This document shows, one piece after another, positions 1-8,714 of a stretch of DNA of 64,000 bases (the stretch's first letter is position 1; every line of letters begins with the position of its first letter). Under the pieces are notes generated by a model, which was not told where the DNA came from, did no database searches, and was given only the letters and a program-made list of their open reading frames with translations. The position numbers and the translations under genes were made by a program. Origin of the DNA: Thalassobacterium sedimentorum (GTDB taxonomy: Bacteria; Verrucomicrobiota; Verrucomicrobiia; Opitutales; Coraliomargaritaceae); the NCBI RefSeq assembly GCF_031127905.1, contig NZ_JARXIC010000005.1, positions 124,001-188,000 on the forward strand, given 5' to 3'.

Positions 1-1073
1 AGAATCGACGTGCCCCCTCCAGTCGCTTCACTACGAATTTGATTGGCACTGAGTGTGCCACCATTGAGCGTGAGTGTGCCGGAAGCGATGCCCTGTGCCA
101 CCAAAACATCGTCCAAGTTTGCCACAGCTGAATTAGACAAAGTCCAGGATGCTGTATTAGCATCGCCCGTGACATAGCGTGAAATGTACGAAATACCAGA
201 TACTTTATTCAGCGTACCTCCGCTCTGATTGAAATTAGCGACTGCACCACTGCCATGAGCAATAGCAAAGAAGCGATCAATATTAACGGTACCGCCCGTC
301 ATTTCAACTCGTCCCTTAGCACCGCTGCGTCCCACAAGCAACTCTGCAGCATTCAGAACTGCAGTACCACTTACATTATAAAGACCAGACTCTGAGTCAT
401 CCGTCCCAGCCACTCCATCGCCCACCACAAAAAATTCAGCATCGATTTGACCAGCACTATGATTTAATGTCCCATGTGCAGTCTCACTACCAGTTGTGCG
501 ATTACCAATGATGATATTAGAGCCCAAGGTATCAAGGGTACCACCGCTCATTGTATAAATGCCCGTGCTACGATGGCCTATCACTACGCCACCAGTAGCC
601 TCAATAGCACCACCACTTTGAACAAAAGTTCCTGCACCACCCACCTCTTGAGCGAGATATAATAATTTTCCAGTATTTAGCTCACCACCACTTAAAGTAA
701 ATGTCCCGGAACCTGATTTCCCCACTTGCAAGTCGTCACGAGTGATAAGAGTGCCTCCCTCCATCTCAATATAACCACTCTCACCTGATAATGTTCCCAT
801 TTGAACACGAATGATATCACCAGCGGAATCAGCATCTGTAATTAGAAGCGTTCCACCGTTATCAACGTGAAACACATCAGAACTGCCTGGCACACGAGTC
901 GTATTTACACTACCACCATCGAGCCAATTACTCATAACATTATACGAGCCTGGTCCAGAGACATTCCAATCATATGTACGAGCGCTCAATGGAGCAGCAT
1001 AAGTCACAAGTGCTGACAATGCCAACAAATGCTTAGGGTTTGAAATCGCGTATAGCATCGATTTTTTATTCAT
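1..1073 (-). CDS. Repeat-rich secreted surface protein (autotransporter-associated beta-strand repeat type), C-terminus outside window
   Basis: The reading frame starts at an ATG at 1073 and stays open to the left edge, so only about 357 N-terminal residues are visible. The protein opens with a Lys-rich N-terminus and a hydrophobic stretch ending near APLSA, read as a signal peptide. After that come imperfect repeats of about 25-30 residues built around G(S/A)GTF..SGGxL.., for example GSGTFTLSGGELNTG and GIYTMSGGTLDTLG. Such Gly/Ser/Thr-rich repeats are typical of beta-helix passenger or stalk proteins, and in Verrucomicrobiota they often end in a PEP-CTERM sorting motif. Whether this one ends in an autotransporter barrel or a PEP-CTERM tail cannot be seen. 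The likely role is a cell-surface or exopolymer-associated structural protein; the ligand is unknown. Confidence 0.75.
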   Translation of the reverse strand, partial: MNKKSMLYAISNPKHLLALSALVTYAAPLSARTYDWNVSGPGSYNVMSNWLDGGSVNTTRVPGSSDVFHVDNGGTLLITDADSAGDIIRVQMGTLSGESGYIEMEGGTLITRDDLQVGKSGSGTFTLSGGELNTGKLLYLAQEVGGAGTFVQSGGAIEATGGVVIGHRSTGIYTMSGGTLDTLGSNIIIGNRTTGSETAHGTLNHSAGQIDAEFFVVGDGVAGTDDSESGLYNVSGTAVLNAAELLVGRSGAKGRVEMTGGTVNIDRFFAIAHGSGAVANFNQSGGTLNKVSGISYISRYVTGDANTASWTLSNSAVANLDDVLVAQGIASGTLTLNGGTLSANQIRSEATGGGTSI

Positions 1074-1094
1074 ATTTACTTTGGGGTTAGTCAG

Positions 1095-1123
1095 ATTATA
1101 TTATCTATAGTCTGTGGGTTGTT
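1095..1123 (-). promoter_or_regulatory. Weak candidate promoter for the left-edge surface protein
   Basis: On the minus strand a perfect TATAAT lies at 1100-1095, about 22 bases before the ATG at 1073. The hexamer 17 bases further upstream is AACAAC, a poor -35 box. The 95-base gap is AT-rich and shows no terminator for the preceding gene, so read-through from it is also possible. Confidence 0.3.
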
Positions 1124-1168
1124 TATTGTTTCCTATTAATGAGAAATATCGCCAGTCATAATTACTAA

Positions 1169-1960
1169 TCATAATGCAGTGTTAATGCTCAGAACACGGA
1201 CACGATTAGACTCGGCATCACGTGGAAAAACAAAAAAAAGCAGTTTTTCATCGTCACTAATAGTCTGATACTCCGTATGACGGATCAGCCATTCACCACT
1301 ATCATTGACTTTAACCATAATGCGTACAGGCACTAAATTATCGTCCTCACGACCTAAACTCATAAGCGTAACAGCACGTGGAGCCACAATCTGAGGATCC
1401 TTTCCCGTATACATAGCCAAGGTCTGCCGTGTTAAGTTATAGAACATGGCCTTACCATCGGGGATACGCTTGGTGGGTGCCTCCACTGGAAGAATATTAT
1501 AAGCACTTCCCTCACCGCTAGTATTGGGAAAGAAAATTAATAAAACGTCTCCGGATAACTGTTCTACAGCAACTACTCCAAGAGGGATACGCTCTCCTGA
1601 CTCAGCATCATTTTGAAAAAAAACAAGGGGCCCAAGTCCCGAATAATGGTATAGATCAGAGATCTGTCCATCACCCACATCAATTAACTGTGCACCACTT
1701 TCAATGCTCTCTTGATATGATATCTTAGGCGCAACATAACGGTATCCACCTCGTCCTTCCCCATCACTAATGTATCCAGAAATATCAAAATTTTGAGGCC
1801 ATAGATAAATACGAAAAGAGACCTGAACAGGAGCTTCTTCAAAATCCGTAGATGACAAGATTTGAGCCTTCCCGACCGCTGAATACAGCAAATAGATGAC
1901 ACTTAGCATCGCCCAGAATGAGGACACACACGGCGCAGATCCAATATTCAATCGACTCAT
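1169..1960 (-). CDS. Secreted protein of unknown function, coupled to the Verru_Chthon-type protein
   Basis: 263 residues from the ATG at 1960. That start overlaps the stop of the upstream gene in an ATGA arrangement and follows a strong GGAGG-like ribosome site, so it is preferred over an in-frame ATG at 1981 inside the upstream gene. A hydrophobic segment ending near AVGKAQ looks like a signal peptide. The rest is mostly polar beta-strand-like sequence with no motif I recognise; it contains phrases such as PRAVTLMSLGRED and VRIMVKVNDSGEW. The four-base overlap implies translational coupling, so it probably works with the large pilin-like protein at the envelope. No family is assigned. Confidence 0.7.
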   Translation of the reverse strand: MSRLNIGSAPCVSSFWAMLSVIYLLYSAVGKAQILSSTDFEEAPVQVSFRIYLWPQNFDISGYISDGEGRGGYRYVAPKISYQESIESGAQLIDVGDGQISDLYHYSGLGPLVFFQNDAESGERIPLGVVAVEQLSGDVLLIFFPNTSGEGSAYNILPVEAPTKRIPDGKAMFYNLTRQTLAMYTGKDPQIVAPRAVTLMSLGREDDNLVPVRIMVKVNDSGEWLIRHTEYQTISDDEKLLFFVFPRDAESNRVRVLSINTAL

Positions 1961-4900
1961 ATTTCCTCCTCTGTCAACCAACGAAAACTTACGATTTCAA
2001 AACGGCGCCCAAACTCGCTGTTTGTATTATTGATATCTGCTAGTGAAGTATTTGGCACATCACTGGCATCCACATACTCAGGCACGCGTTGCACAATGGC
2101 TTCACACCAAACTCTATTAGGCATGGAATCACCGATGCCGGCACTTTCACCATAACTACGAATGCGAAAAGTGTCTGAACGTGCACTCATCGTATTACCA
2201 ATGCGCGACATGAGATCTGCCTGACTTAACCACCCTGGCACTTGTTCGTTCGTCCATCCCGCTTCGGCTGAACTATTCGCCCACTCTGGGGCCAATTCTA
2301 GTGATTCGGCCTCTGTATATGCTTTCTGCAAACCAGCATTAATCCCAGCATTATCGATCGCTGCGGCCAAAGCCCCTCTCAATTGCAACGACTCGTTATC
2401 ACTCCCATTCAGAGATCGATTAACAAAATCAGCCATGGAAGTAAAAGGTCCCCGCAAGCGGATCTGCCGTACAATCTCTTGCGACAAGTCTTCAATTTGC
2501 TCAAGGCTTAGGTTACGATAACCATTATATGTATTCTGACGAGTAGGGTTAATATTATTCACAGTAACCGGAAGCCCGACGGGCTCGCTGGTCCGTATAA
2601 AAGGCACTGCATCATCATTGTTGGACACTGAACTATCACTGAGAGTCACAGGTAAACCGTAATACGAAGTTAAGAGTGCTTGCCACGCCTGAATAGAGGT
2701 TGAATTCACATTAAATGCACCATCGAGCATTAAATGCTCAGCGGAATCATCTAATCCAATACTGAATTCGGAATTCCCTGACATCCGTATCAAACGCGGA
2801 TTGACGGCTTCCGTATCTGCCGTCACTTCATCGGGTAACGTTGAGAGAAAATATTTATCCCACAGCACCTCGTTCAGCAAATAGGAATAATCATAACGAT
2901 ATACAACTTTACCAAAACGCTCTAAATTTGCATTGCCTCGAGGCATCTCAAAAAAAGTTGATGTTAAATCGACAACAAATGGATTCGCATTACTATTACC
3001 TACCGCATAACTAGGTATCATGTTATCAAAGCGAGCGTATTGTTCACGCCAGTAAGTTCGTTCGTCCAGACTCCCCCATGTAATTCCATCGGGTTCCCAA
3101 CGAAAAAGTGGAGCGTGCATCAATTGCCCAATCGACCATAATCCTTCACGTCCAGGCGAAGCTTCAAACAGAACTGCGCGACTTACATTATTAATATTCT
3201 CGTCATGACCAGCAAAGCCGGCATCTCCGAAATTCGCAACTGACTGATCGTAACCATTAATAAAGAATTGGTTATAGAACGATAGATTACGTGCTGCGGC
3301 ATCATCATAAGTGCGCCCGGCACTTCCCGAGACAACTGCACGTGGATTAAGTGCCGAGAGCCATTTAACCTTACCCGGCAGTGTTGATGTAGTTGTATTA
3401 TCCGTATATGCTCGAACAAACTTAAAACCAACTACCTGTTGTTGTCGCACCGAACTAGTCAGCACTTCATTAAATTCTCGCATTTGCTGAGTCGACAAAG
3501 TGCTACTTTCATGGGAAAGAAACAGCACATCCTGCAACGGCTGTAAGTTCTCCCCACTCCCTTGGTGCAAGAACAAAGCTAACACTCCAGTCTTTCCTCC
3601 TGTCCAATAATAATCATCAAAAACTTCCGCGTTCAACGGATCTCCATCATCCTTCAAAGATGGCGTTGGATTTTGACCATCACCCGTGGAATTTTCATCC
3701 TCAGCAATACAGTAGAAAACACCCTCAGCTCTAAACCCTGGCGCCAGTTCATTCTCCCCCGCAGCCGGCACATCACGCCAAACATACTCATTCTTGCCAG
3801 CTGGCGCTGAAAAGACCTTCGACTCTCCCGGGGCCAAGGTGACGCTGGGAATTGTCAATGTTATACTATGACGATCTGGAGCTATTTTAGTGGTATCAAA
3901 CAAGCTAGCATCCTCATTTCGTTGCAGCTTTAGTCTCAAAATCTCCAGCGGATTACGTCGCGTTGTTATGCTACCATTACCGAGGGTTAGATTACGGGCA
4001 AAAGTCAATGTATAGTCCGTAGTCTCGAGCGGTTGATCGTATGGATTCCACAAAGTAACAGCAGGCATCATATAGAGGTAGACGGCATTCCCCTCATCGG
4101 CCTTATATACAGGCATAAAGTAAAGTTGCGCCTGTGACAATACAGGGTAAAAACCAGCTTGAGTGTTCGTGGTTTCACGCACAGGAAGAGAATTAGTTCC
4201 ACTAGTCGTAGCCCAAGAACGCAATTGTGCCCAATCTGGCCCTCCGGGGTTACTCAAACTTGGAGTTTCTCCCATTGCGGGTTCAAACATCGAACCACTC
4301 AATTCCGAAGCTGCGTTCGCCCCGAACAATCCAGCAGTCAGATCTTGCTTAAGTCCCCCATTAGCAACATCCGCAAGCACTCCAAAACTCCACACGGTCA
4401 AATCATGAAACCGCTCCTTCACGGCCAATTCTGCAGTGGGATCACCATTCGCTAAAAGTTGTAATGAAGAATTACCAATCAAGTTGGCAAAATTTTCAAC
4501 AGACAAAGCATTTGCCCAGCTCATCCCTTCAGTCCAACCGACCCCAAGCCGTCGAGGTCCCATGAGTTCAGAATTCTCAGGCGAGAGCAGTTCCGTCTCC
4601 AAACTAACAGATCGATAGTTTGCCTTTGCTTTTACACCCTCATCCCCAACCCAGTAGGCGAAACTTCCTGAATGATCCGACACATCTACCAAAGGAGCAT
4701 AAACTTCAACCGCATTCCCCGCTTGCCCACTAGTAAATTCGCCAACCAGCTGAACACTCTGATCTGCACTCAAGCTCTCTTTTGGATCAAAAAAATCATT
4801 ATCCACCGGTATTTTCGCCTGATTCCCACTCACCAGCCATGTGAGTAGCTCTCCATCGCGATTCCACACACCAGTCCAGTTTGGTTGCAACACACTGGCG

Positions 4901-5199
4901 ACTGCGCCAGAATCCGACAAATCCATATCTTCAAGTAGATCCGCCGAAGCAGTCACACGCTGGTCCGATCCAGCCACCTTCTGCAGCTCCCCCAAGGCCA
5001 CCATCATACCGAGGTATGCATTCTGTCTCGCATCATCCATTGCCGAACGCTGACCTGAGGTCATAACTTCAACCTGCACCAAGGTGCTGATAGATAAAAT
5101 CAGCATCAAAACAAAGCTCATTAAGAGCAGAGACATCACTAGAGCAAAGCCCCCACAGCGTTGCTCGTGCAAAGTGGGCTGACAACTAGGTTTCGACAT
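1957..5199 (-). CDS. Verru_Chthon cassette protein A-like, large prepilin-type protein
   Basis: 1080 residues from the ATG at 5199. The frame remains open upstream with further ATGs at 5247 and 5355. The 5199 start is chosen because it puts a class III (prepilin-like) leader close to the N-terminus: CGGFALVMSLLLMSF followed by a long hydrophobic helix. The remainder is a large exported domain. The phrase AVTLWNPYDQPLE near residue 370 is characteristic, as I recall, of the protein family called Verru_Chthon cassette protein A, found in Verrucomicrobium and Chthoniobacter with three small pseudopilin-like partners B, C and D. Those partners are not beside it here; only one secreted protein of unknown family follows. 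The inferred role is an envelope or pilus-like assembly. Family call fairly good, function unknown. Confidence 0.7.
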   Translation of the reverse strand: MSKPSCQPTLHEQRCGGFALVMSLLLMSFVLMLILSISTLVQVEVMTSGQRSAMDDARQNAYLGMMVALGELQKVAGSDQRVTASADLLEDMDLSDSGAVASVLQPNWTGVWNRDGELLTWLVSGNQAKIPVDNDFFDPKESLSADQSVQLVGEFTSGQAGNAVEVYAPLVDVSDHSGSFAYWVGDEGVKAKANYRSVSLETELLSPENSELMGPRRLGVGWTEGMSWANALSVENFANLIGNSSLQLLANGDPTAELAVKERFHDLTVWSFGVLADVANGGLKQDLTAGLFGANAASELSGSMFEPAMGETPSLSNPGGPDWAQLRSWATTSGTNSLPVRETTNTQAGFYPVLSQAQLYFMPVYKADEGNAVYLYMMPAVTLWNPYDQPLETTDYTLTFARNLTLGNGSITTRRNPLEILRLKLQRNEDASLFDTTKIAPDRHSITLTIPSVTLAPGESKVFSAPAGKNEYVWRDVPAAGENELAPGFRAEGVFYCIAEDENSTGDGQNPTPSLKDDGDPLNAEVFDDYYWTGGKTGVLALFLHQGSGENLQPLQDVLFLSHESSTLSTQQMREFNEVLTSSVRQQQVVGFKFVRAYTDNTTTSTLPGKVKWLSALNPRAVVSGSAGRTYDDAAARNLSFYNQFFINGYDQSVANFGDAGFAGHDENINNVSRAVLFEASPGREGLWSIGQLMHAPLFRWEPDGITWGSLDERTYWREQYARFDNMIPSYAVGNSNANPFVVDLTSTFFEMPRGNANLERFGKVVYRYDYSYLLNEVLWDKYFLSTLPDEVTADTEAVNPRLIRMSGNSEFSIGLDDSAEHLMLDGAFNVNSTSIQAWQALLTSYYGLPVTLSDSSVSNNDDAVPFIRTSEPVGLPVTVNNINPTRQNTYNGYRNLSLEQIEDLSQEIVRQIRLRGPFTSMADFVNRSLNGSDNESLQLRGALAAAIDNAGINAGLQKAYTEAESLELAPEWANSSAEAGWTNEQVPGWLSQADLMSRIGNTMSARSDTFRIRSYGESAGIGDSMPNRVWCEAIVQRVPEYVDASDVPNTSLADINNTNSEFGRRFEIVSFRWLTEEEI

Positions 5200-5717
5200 G
5201 CCTAAGTGACTAGACCCCGTCATCCATCGCCAAAGCGATGCAGTCATATTCGACCTATTAATAATATATGAAACCACGCGCATTAGCGAAAACACTAGGT
5301 CAACAATTAGACTAAATGCAAACATTTTATTCACAACTTCTCTAAATAACCACAAATTATAGCTATAGCCTTCACAAAAAATCCCCCCAATCGCTCAAGA
5401 ACATACCAGAATGCTCAACACAGGGCATTAAAGTCCAATAAAAACGCCTCAAACTAACTAAGCCATTAAATTTGTCGGCAAACATTGGCCCTAAAAGCAA
5501 TATAATCCCGCACAGATAAAACATCGACATTTTAAGTTAAGTCACAAGCTAGGACATCTCCAAGATTCAAAGACATGACTAACTTAAACAAAAAAGGTCG
5601 TCCACGACTACCAGACCGTAGATAATAGGTCTTGCGTCGCACTCGCAAAAATTAATGTAAATCGAGGCCTACGCTGGATACTGCCATGCCAAACTGAGCG
5701 AATCGACCGAATAAACA
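5200..5717. other. Intergenic region between sulfatase operon end and pilin-type gene
   Basis: About 360-520 bases without a convincing gene, depending on which start of the pilin-type gene is right. It should hold the terminator of the sulfatase operon and the promoter of the pilin-type gene. A 16-codon fragment starting at the ATG at 5575 reads MTNLNKKGRPRLPDRR before two stops; its basic GRPRLP core resembles the N-terminus of DNA-binding proteins, so this could be a relic, but it is too short to call. Confidence 0.4.
5590..5608 (-). terminator. Weak candidate terminator after the sulfatase operon
   Basis: Read on the minus strand, a short stem GTCG-TGGA-CGAC (5608-5597) is followed by a run of T (5595-5590). 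It lies about 110 bases past the stop of the last sulfatase gene. The stem is only four to five pairs, so the call is tentative. Confidence 0.3.
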
Positions 5718-7112
5718 TCACTGATCCGGACCGATAATCGCATCCGCCTGCCAACCTGAGGGTGGATTTCCATCGCCGGGGCGCCAATATGCCTTGGGGG
5801 CGTCCACCGCTAACATATCCAGACGGGCACTCAACCAGCTCACAATCTCTGGCTTTAATTGCCCTAGACGATGGGCATTCCCTGCTTCATTTGGATCAAT
5901 TTCCAAGTTAAACAGCTCATAGACCCAGTGCTGCCCCTCCAATGCTGTGCGACGCATTTTCCAGGGCCAGTGTATAATCGCACCCCTCCGCAATCGCTCA
6001 CTATCTTCGAGCATAAATACAATCTCCCGGCGAAATGATGTATCAGTCTGTCCAAATAACACAGGACTCAAATCCAGACCATCAATCATACGATCCTGTG
6101 GCAACTCTGCACCCGCAAGCGCTGCGCTAGTGGCAAACAAGTCTGCCACATAAGCCAAAGCCTCAGACGTCTCACCAGCAGCAATACGTCCGGGCCAATA
6201 CGCAAAGGCGGGCACACGAACTCCTCCCTCATAGTAAGTCCCCTTCGTACCACGCAGCTTTCCATTGGATGCCTGATGATTAACCGGCCCCCCATTATCA
6301 GAAAGAAAAAACACAATTGTATTATCTAGCTGCCCTTCAGCTTTCAACGCATCAATCATACGTCCGAATTGATAGTCCATAGCCGAAACCAAACCAAGTA
6401 AACCCCTCCGCTCCTCATTTGCCTCATCACTGAAAGGGGCCATATAGTCCTCAGTAGACTGCATCCAAGGATGCACCGCAAACATAGCATGATAAAGGAA
6501 CATCGGCCCACTATCATAATCATGCTCATGAATAATGCGAACCGCATCATCGCCCAGCAAATCAGTCGCATAGCCCTCCTCGTATACAGGCTGACGATTA
6601 CGATGCCAATCATGCCCTCCCTGCCAAGTATGTGTAAAGTGATCGATCGCAGTGTAGAGACCATAATGATAGTCAAAGCCTCGCTCAGTCGGCAGGTAAG
6701 CTGGTTGACTATGCCCAAGATGCCATTTCCCCACTAGATAGTTCTTATACCCGGCAGATTTGAGCACGTCAGCCAGCGTCACTTCATCGATCGGCAAGCC
6801 ATAACTGAGATGGTTCAGCACTACGCCGGAAGCCATACCGCTTCTCCAAGGGTAGCGCCCAGTCATTAACGCAGTGCGCGTCGGTGTACAAATCGGTTGT
6901 GCGTAAAAACGATTAAAGCGCAGACCCGCAGCACTGACTCGGTCCAAATTAGGTGTCGGAGCTTCGCCCCCATGGTAGCCAATATCTCCCCATCCGAGAT
7001 CATCAGCCATAACCAAAACTATATTTGGACGACTTGACGCGGCATTCAAGTATGCGTCTTGATCAAGTCCGCTGATAGAGAGGAAACACAAAAATAAGAA
7101 TAATCGTTTCAT
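5718..7112 (-). CDS. Secreted arylsulfatase (type I, formylglycine-dependent)
   Basis: 464 residues from the ATG at 7112, chosen over one four codons upstream because it starts the MKRLFLFLCF leader peptide directly. It removes sulfate esters from sugars. Features seen: the metal-binding DD in VMADDLGWGD; the sulfatase signature ICTPTRTALMTGR with Cys75, the residue converted to formylglycine; and the second conserved block FLSDNGG...LRGTKG..YEGGVRVP, typical of arylsulfatase A/B-like enzymes. Length is normal. It is the last gene of the polysaccharide operon. The leader predicts a periplasmic or secreted enzyme acting on sulfated oligosaccharides. The exact S1 subfamily and regiospecificity cannot be told by eye. 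The maturase that makes formylglycine is not in the window. Confidence 0.9.
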   Translation of the reverse strand: MKRLFLFLCFLSISGLDQDAYLNAASSRPNIVLVMADDLGWGDIGYHGGEAPTPNLDRVSAAGLRFNRFYAQPICTPTRTALMTGRYPWRSGMASGVVLNHLSYGLPIDEVTLADVLKSAGYKNYLVGKWHLGHSQPAYLPTERGFDYHYGLYTAIDHFTHTWQGGHDWHRNRQPVYEEGYATDLLGDDAVRIIHEHDYDSGPMFLYHAMFAVHPWMQSTEDYMAPFSDEANEERRGLLGLVSAMDYQFGRMIDALKAEGQLDNTIVFFLSDNGGPVNHQASNGKLRGTKGTYYEGGVRVPAFAYWPGRIAAGETSEALAYVADLFATSAALAGAELPQDRMIDGLDLSPVLFGQTDTSFRREIVFMLEDSERLRRGAIIHWPWKMRRTALEGQHWVYELFNLEIDPNEAGNAHRLGQLKPEIVSWLSARLDMLAVDAPKAYWRPGDGNPPSGWQADAIIGPDQ

Positions 7113-7165
7113 AAAATAATACACAATGATTTGAATAATAAATAAGTAATCGCGATGCTTTCAGC

Positions 7166-8680
7166 TCAAAGATCAACACTCGGAACGTGCTCCAGCCAGC
7201 CAGCACGATGTGCGCTCGCTAACTCAAACAGAACATCTGAATAACGAGGATCATCGATTAAATTGATAGTCTCAGCGGGATCTTCACGCAAATCGTATAG
7301 CTCTCGTAAACATAGTTCGCCGCTAAGTCGGTGACGCCATTCAACATAGCTGAAATTAGCGGTTCTCATCGATCGGCCAATGACACCTTTCCAGCCAGCC
7401 CCTCTTCCTGCGAGTGAATACACCGCATCCTTCCATGCTCGCTCCGGTTCTTTCAATAATGGCACAAAAGAAGTGCCCTCCAAATCATCTGGCATCGAAA
7501 CACCCGCCAGTTCACAAATGGTCGGAAAAAGGTCAACCAGTTCCACCAAACCAGCACTCACCTCCCCTTTACGAGCTGAATTCGGATCTATCACTAGAAG
7601 AGGCGTATGCGAAGCCTCTCGAAATGCGGTAAATTTACACCATAATTCTTTTTCTCCCAAGTGATAGCCATGATCACCTGTAACGACGATAATCGTATTC
7701 GCGGCCAGATCCAAACGATCAATCTCGTCGATGAGCCTTCCTAACATCGCGTCCACAAAGGATACACATGCGTAATAACCATGCATCAATGTACGGGTGA
7801 GCTCGTCCGAGAGCATCGCTTGATGCGGAATACCATCATAGAGTCGCAACTCAAAACCTTCATGATATGGCAGCGCAGGCGCATAAACAGGACGCTGACG
7901 AGGCAACGGGAGATCAAATTGATCACGATCGTATAAATCCCAGTATTCCAGCGGGCAGGTAAAGGGCAAATGCGGCTTTATAAAGCCAACAGAGAGGAAG
8001 AAGGGCTGATTCTGATTATTGCGAAGCTGATGGATTGCCTGCGATACAATTCGGCCATCGTAATACTGTAACGCATCCAAAGAAGCGGCTTCATATGCGG
8101 GCCCCACCAGCCACATCCCCTGACGTTCATCAGCTCTTGTAGCTTGGTACTCGCGGCTATTTTTCTGGTAGATTTCGCGATTCTGTTGCAATGCATAAAT
8201 CGACTTTTTATGACTTGGCAACAGCTCAACATCCCAAACTGAACTATCACGGTTTCTAGCATCGAAAACCTTACCAATACTAATTGTTCGATAGCCCTGT
8301 GAACTAAAAGCTTCTGGCAAGGTAACTGCGTCGGGACGCGCATCACGGAATTGATCTTCATTAACGTAGCACTCTAAGGTGTCTGGACGCAAACCCGTCA
8401 ATATCGAGGCACGACTAGGGGCACACAGAGAAATTTGCGAGTACGCATTTGACATTACGACGCCACGTTCCGCCAGTCGGTCGAAATTAGGAGTTTGTGC
8501 ATGCGGATCTCCATACGATGATAAAAGAGGCCGCAAATCATCTACCATCACCAAAACTACATTTGTCTGCCTCATGTGACTACACAAGGGGAGGCATCCA
8601 ATCATCAGCAAGGCACATTCCAATAGACGCCTCAAACTCACGAAGCTACCTTGTTTGATTTTACCGATCATATGTTTCAT
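7166..8680 (-). CDS. Iduronate-2-sulfatase-like sulfatase
   Basis: 504 residues from the ATG at 8680; an ATG at 8782 would reach back into the transporter gene and add an unlikely tail. A basic N-terminus and hydrophobic stretch (ALLMIGCLPLC) suggest export. The DD of VMVDDLRPLL, the signature LCAPSRASILTGLRP with formylglycine Cys86, and the late block TGDHGYHLGEKELWCK with FREASHTPLLV match the iduronate-2-sulfatase branch of type I sulfatases. In marine bacteria this branch is used on sulfated algal polysaccharides, not on heparan. It lies 34 bases after the transporter gene and 53 before the next sulfatase in the same operon. Family call firm, substrate unknown. Confidence 0.88.
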   Translation of the reverse strand: MKHMIGKIKQGSFVSLRRLLECALLMIGCLPLCSHMRQTNVVLVMVDDLRPLLSSYGDPHAQTPNFDRLAERGVVMSNAYSQISLCAPSRASILTGLRPDTLECYVNEDQFRDARPDAVTLPEAFSSQGYRTISIGKVFDARNRDSSVWDVELLPSHKKSIYALQQNREIYQKNSREYQATRADERQGMWLVGPAYEAASLDALQYYDGRIVSQAIHQLRNNQNQPFFLSVGFIKPHLPFTCPLEYWDLYDRDQFDLPLPRQRPVYAPALPYHEGFELRLYDGIPHQAMLSDELTRTLMHGYYACVSFVDAMLGRLIDEIDRLDLAANTIIVVTGDHGYHLGEKELWCKFTAFREASHTPLLVIDPNSARKGEVSAGLVELVDLFPTICELAGVSMPDDLEGTSFVPLLKEPERAWKDAVYSLAGRGAGWKGVIGRSMRTANFSYVEWRHRLSGELCLRELYDLREDPAETINLIDDPRYSDVLFELASAHRAGWLEHVPSVDL

Positions 8681-8714
8681 CAACCAGAGGCATTCATCAA
8701 AAAACAAATAAGCC

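Noticed and set aside
1-1073. Tandem repeats at the left edge as a CRISPR or DNA satellite
   Set aside because: The similarity is at protein level (Gly/Ser/Thr repeats) with variable DNA spacing, as in beta-helix surface proteins.
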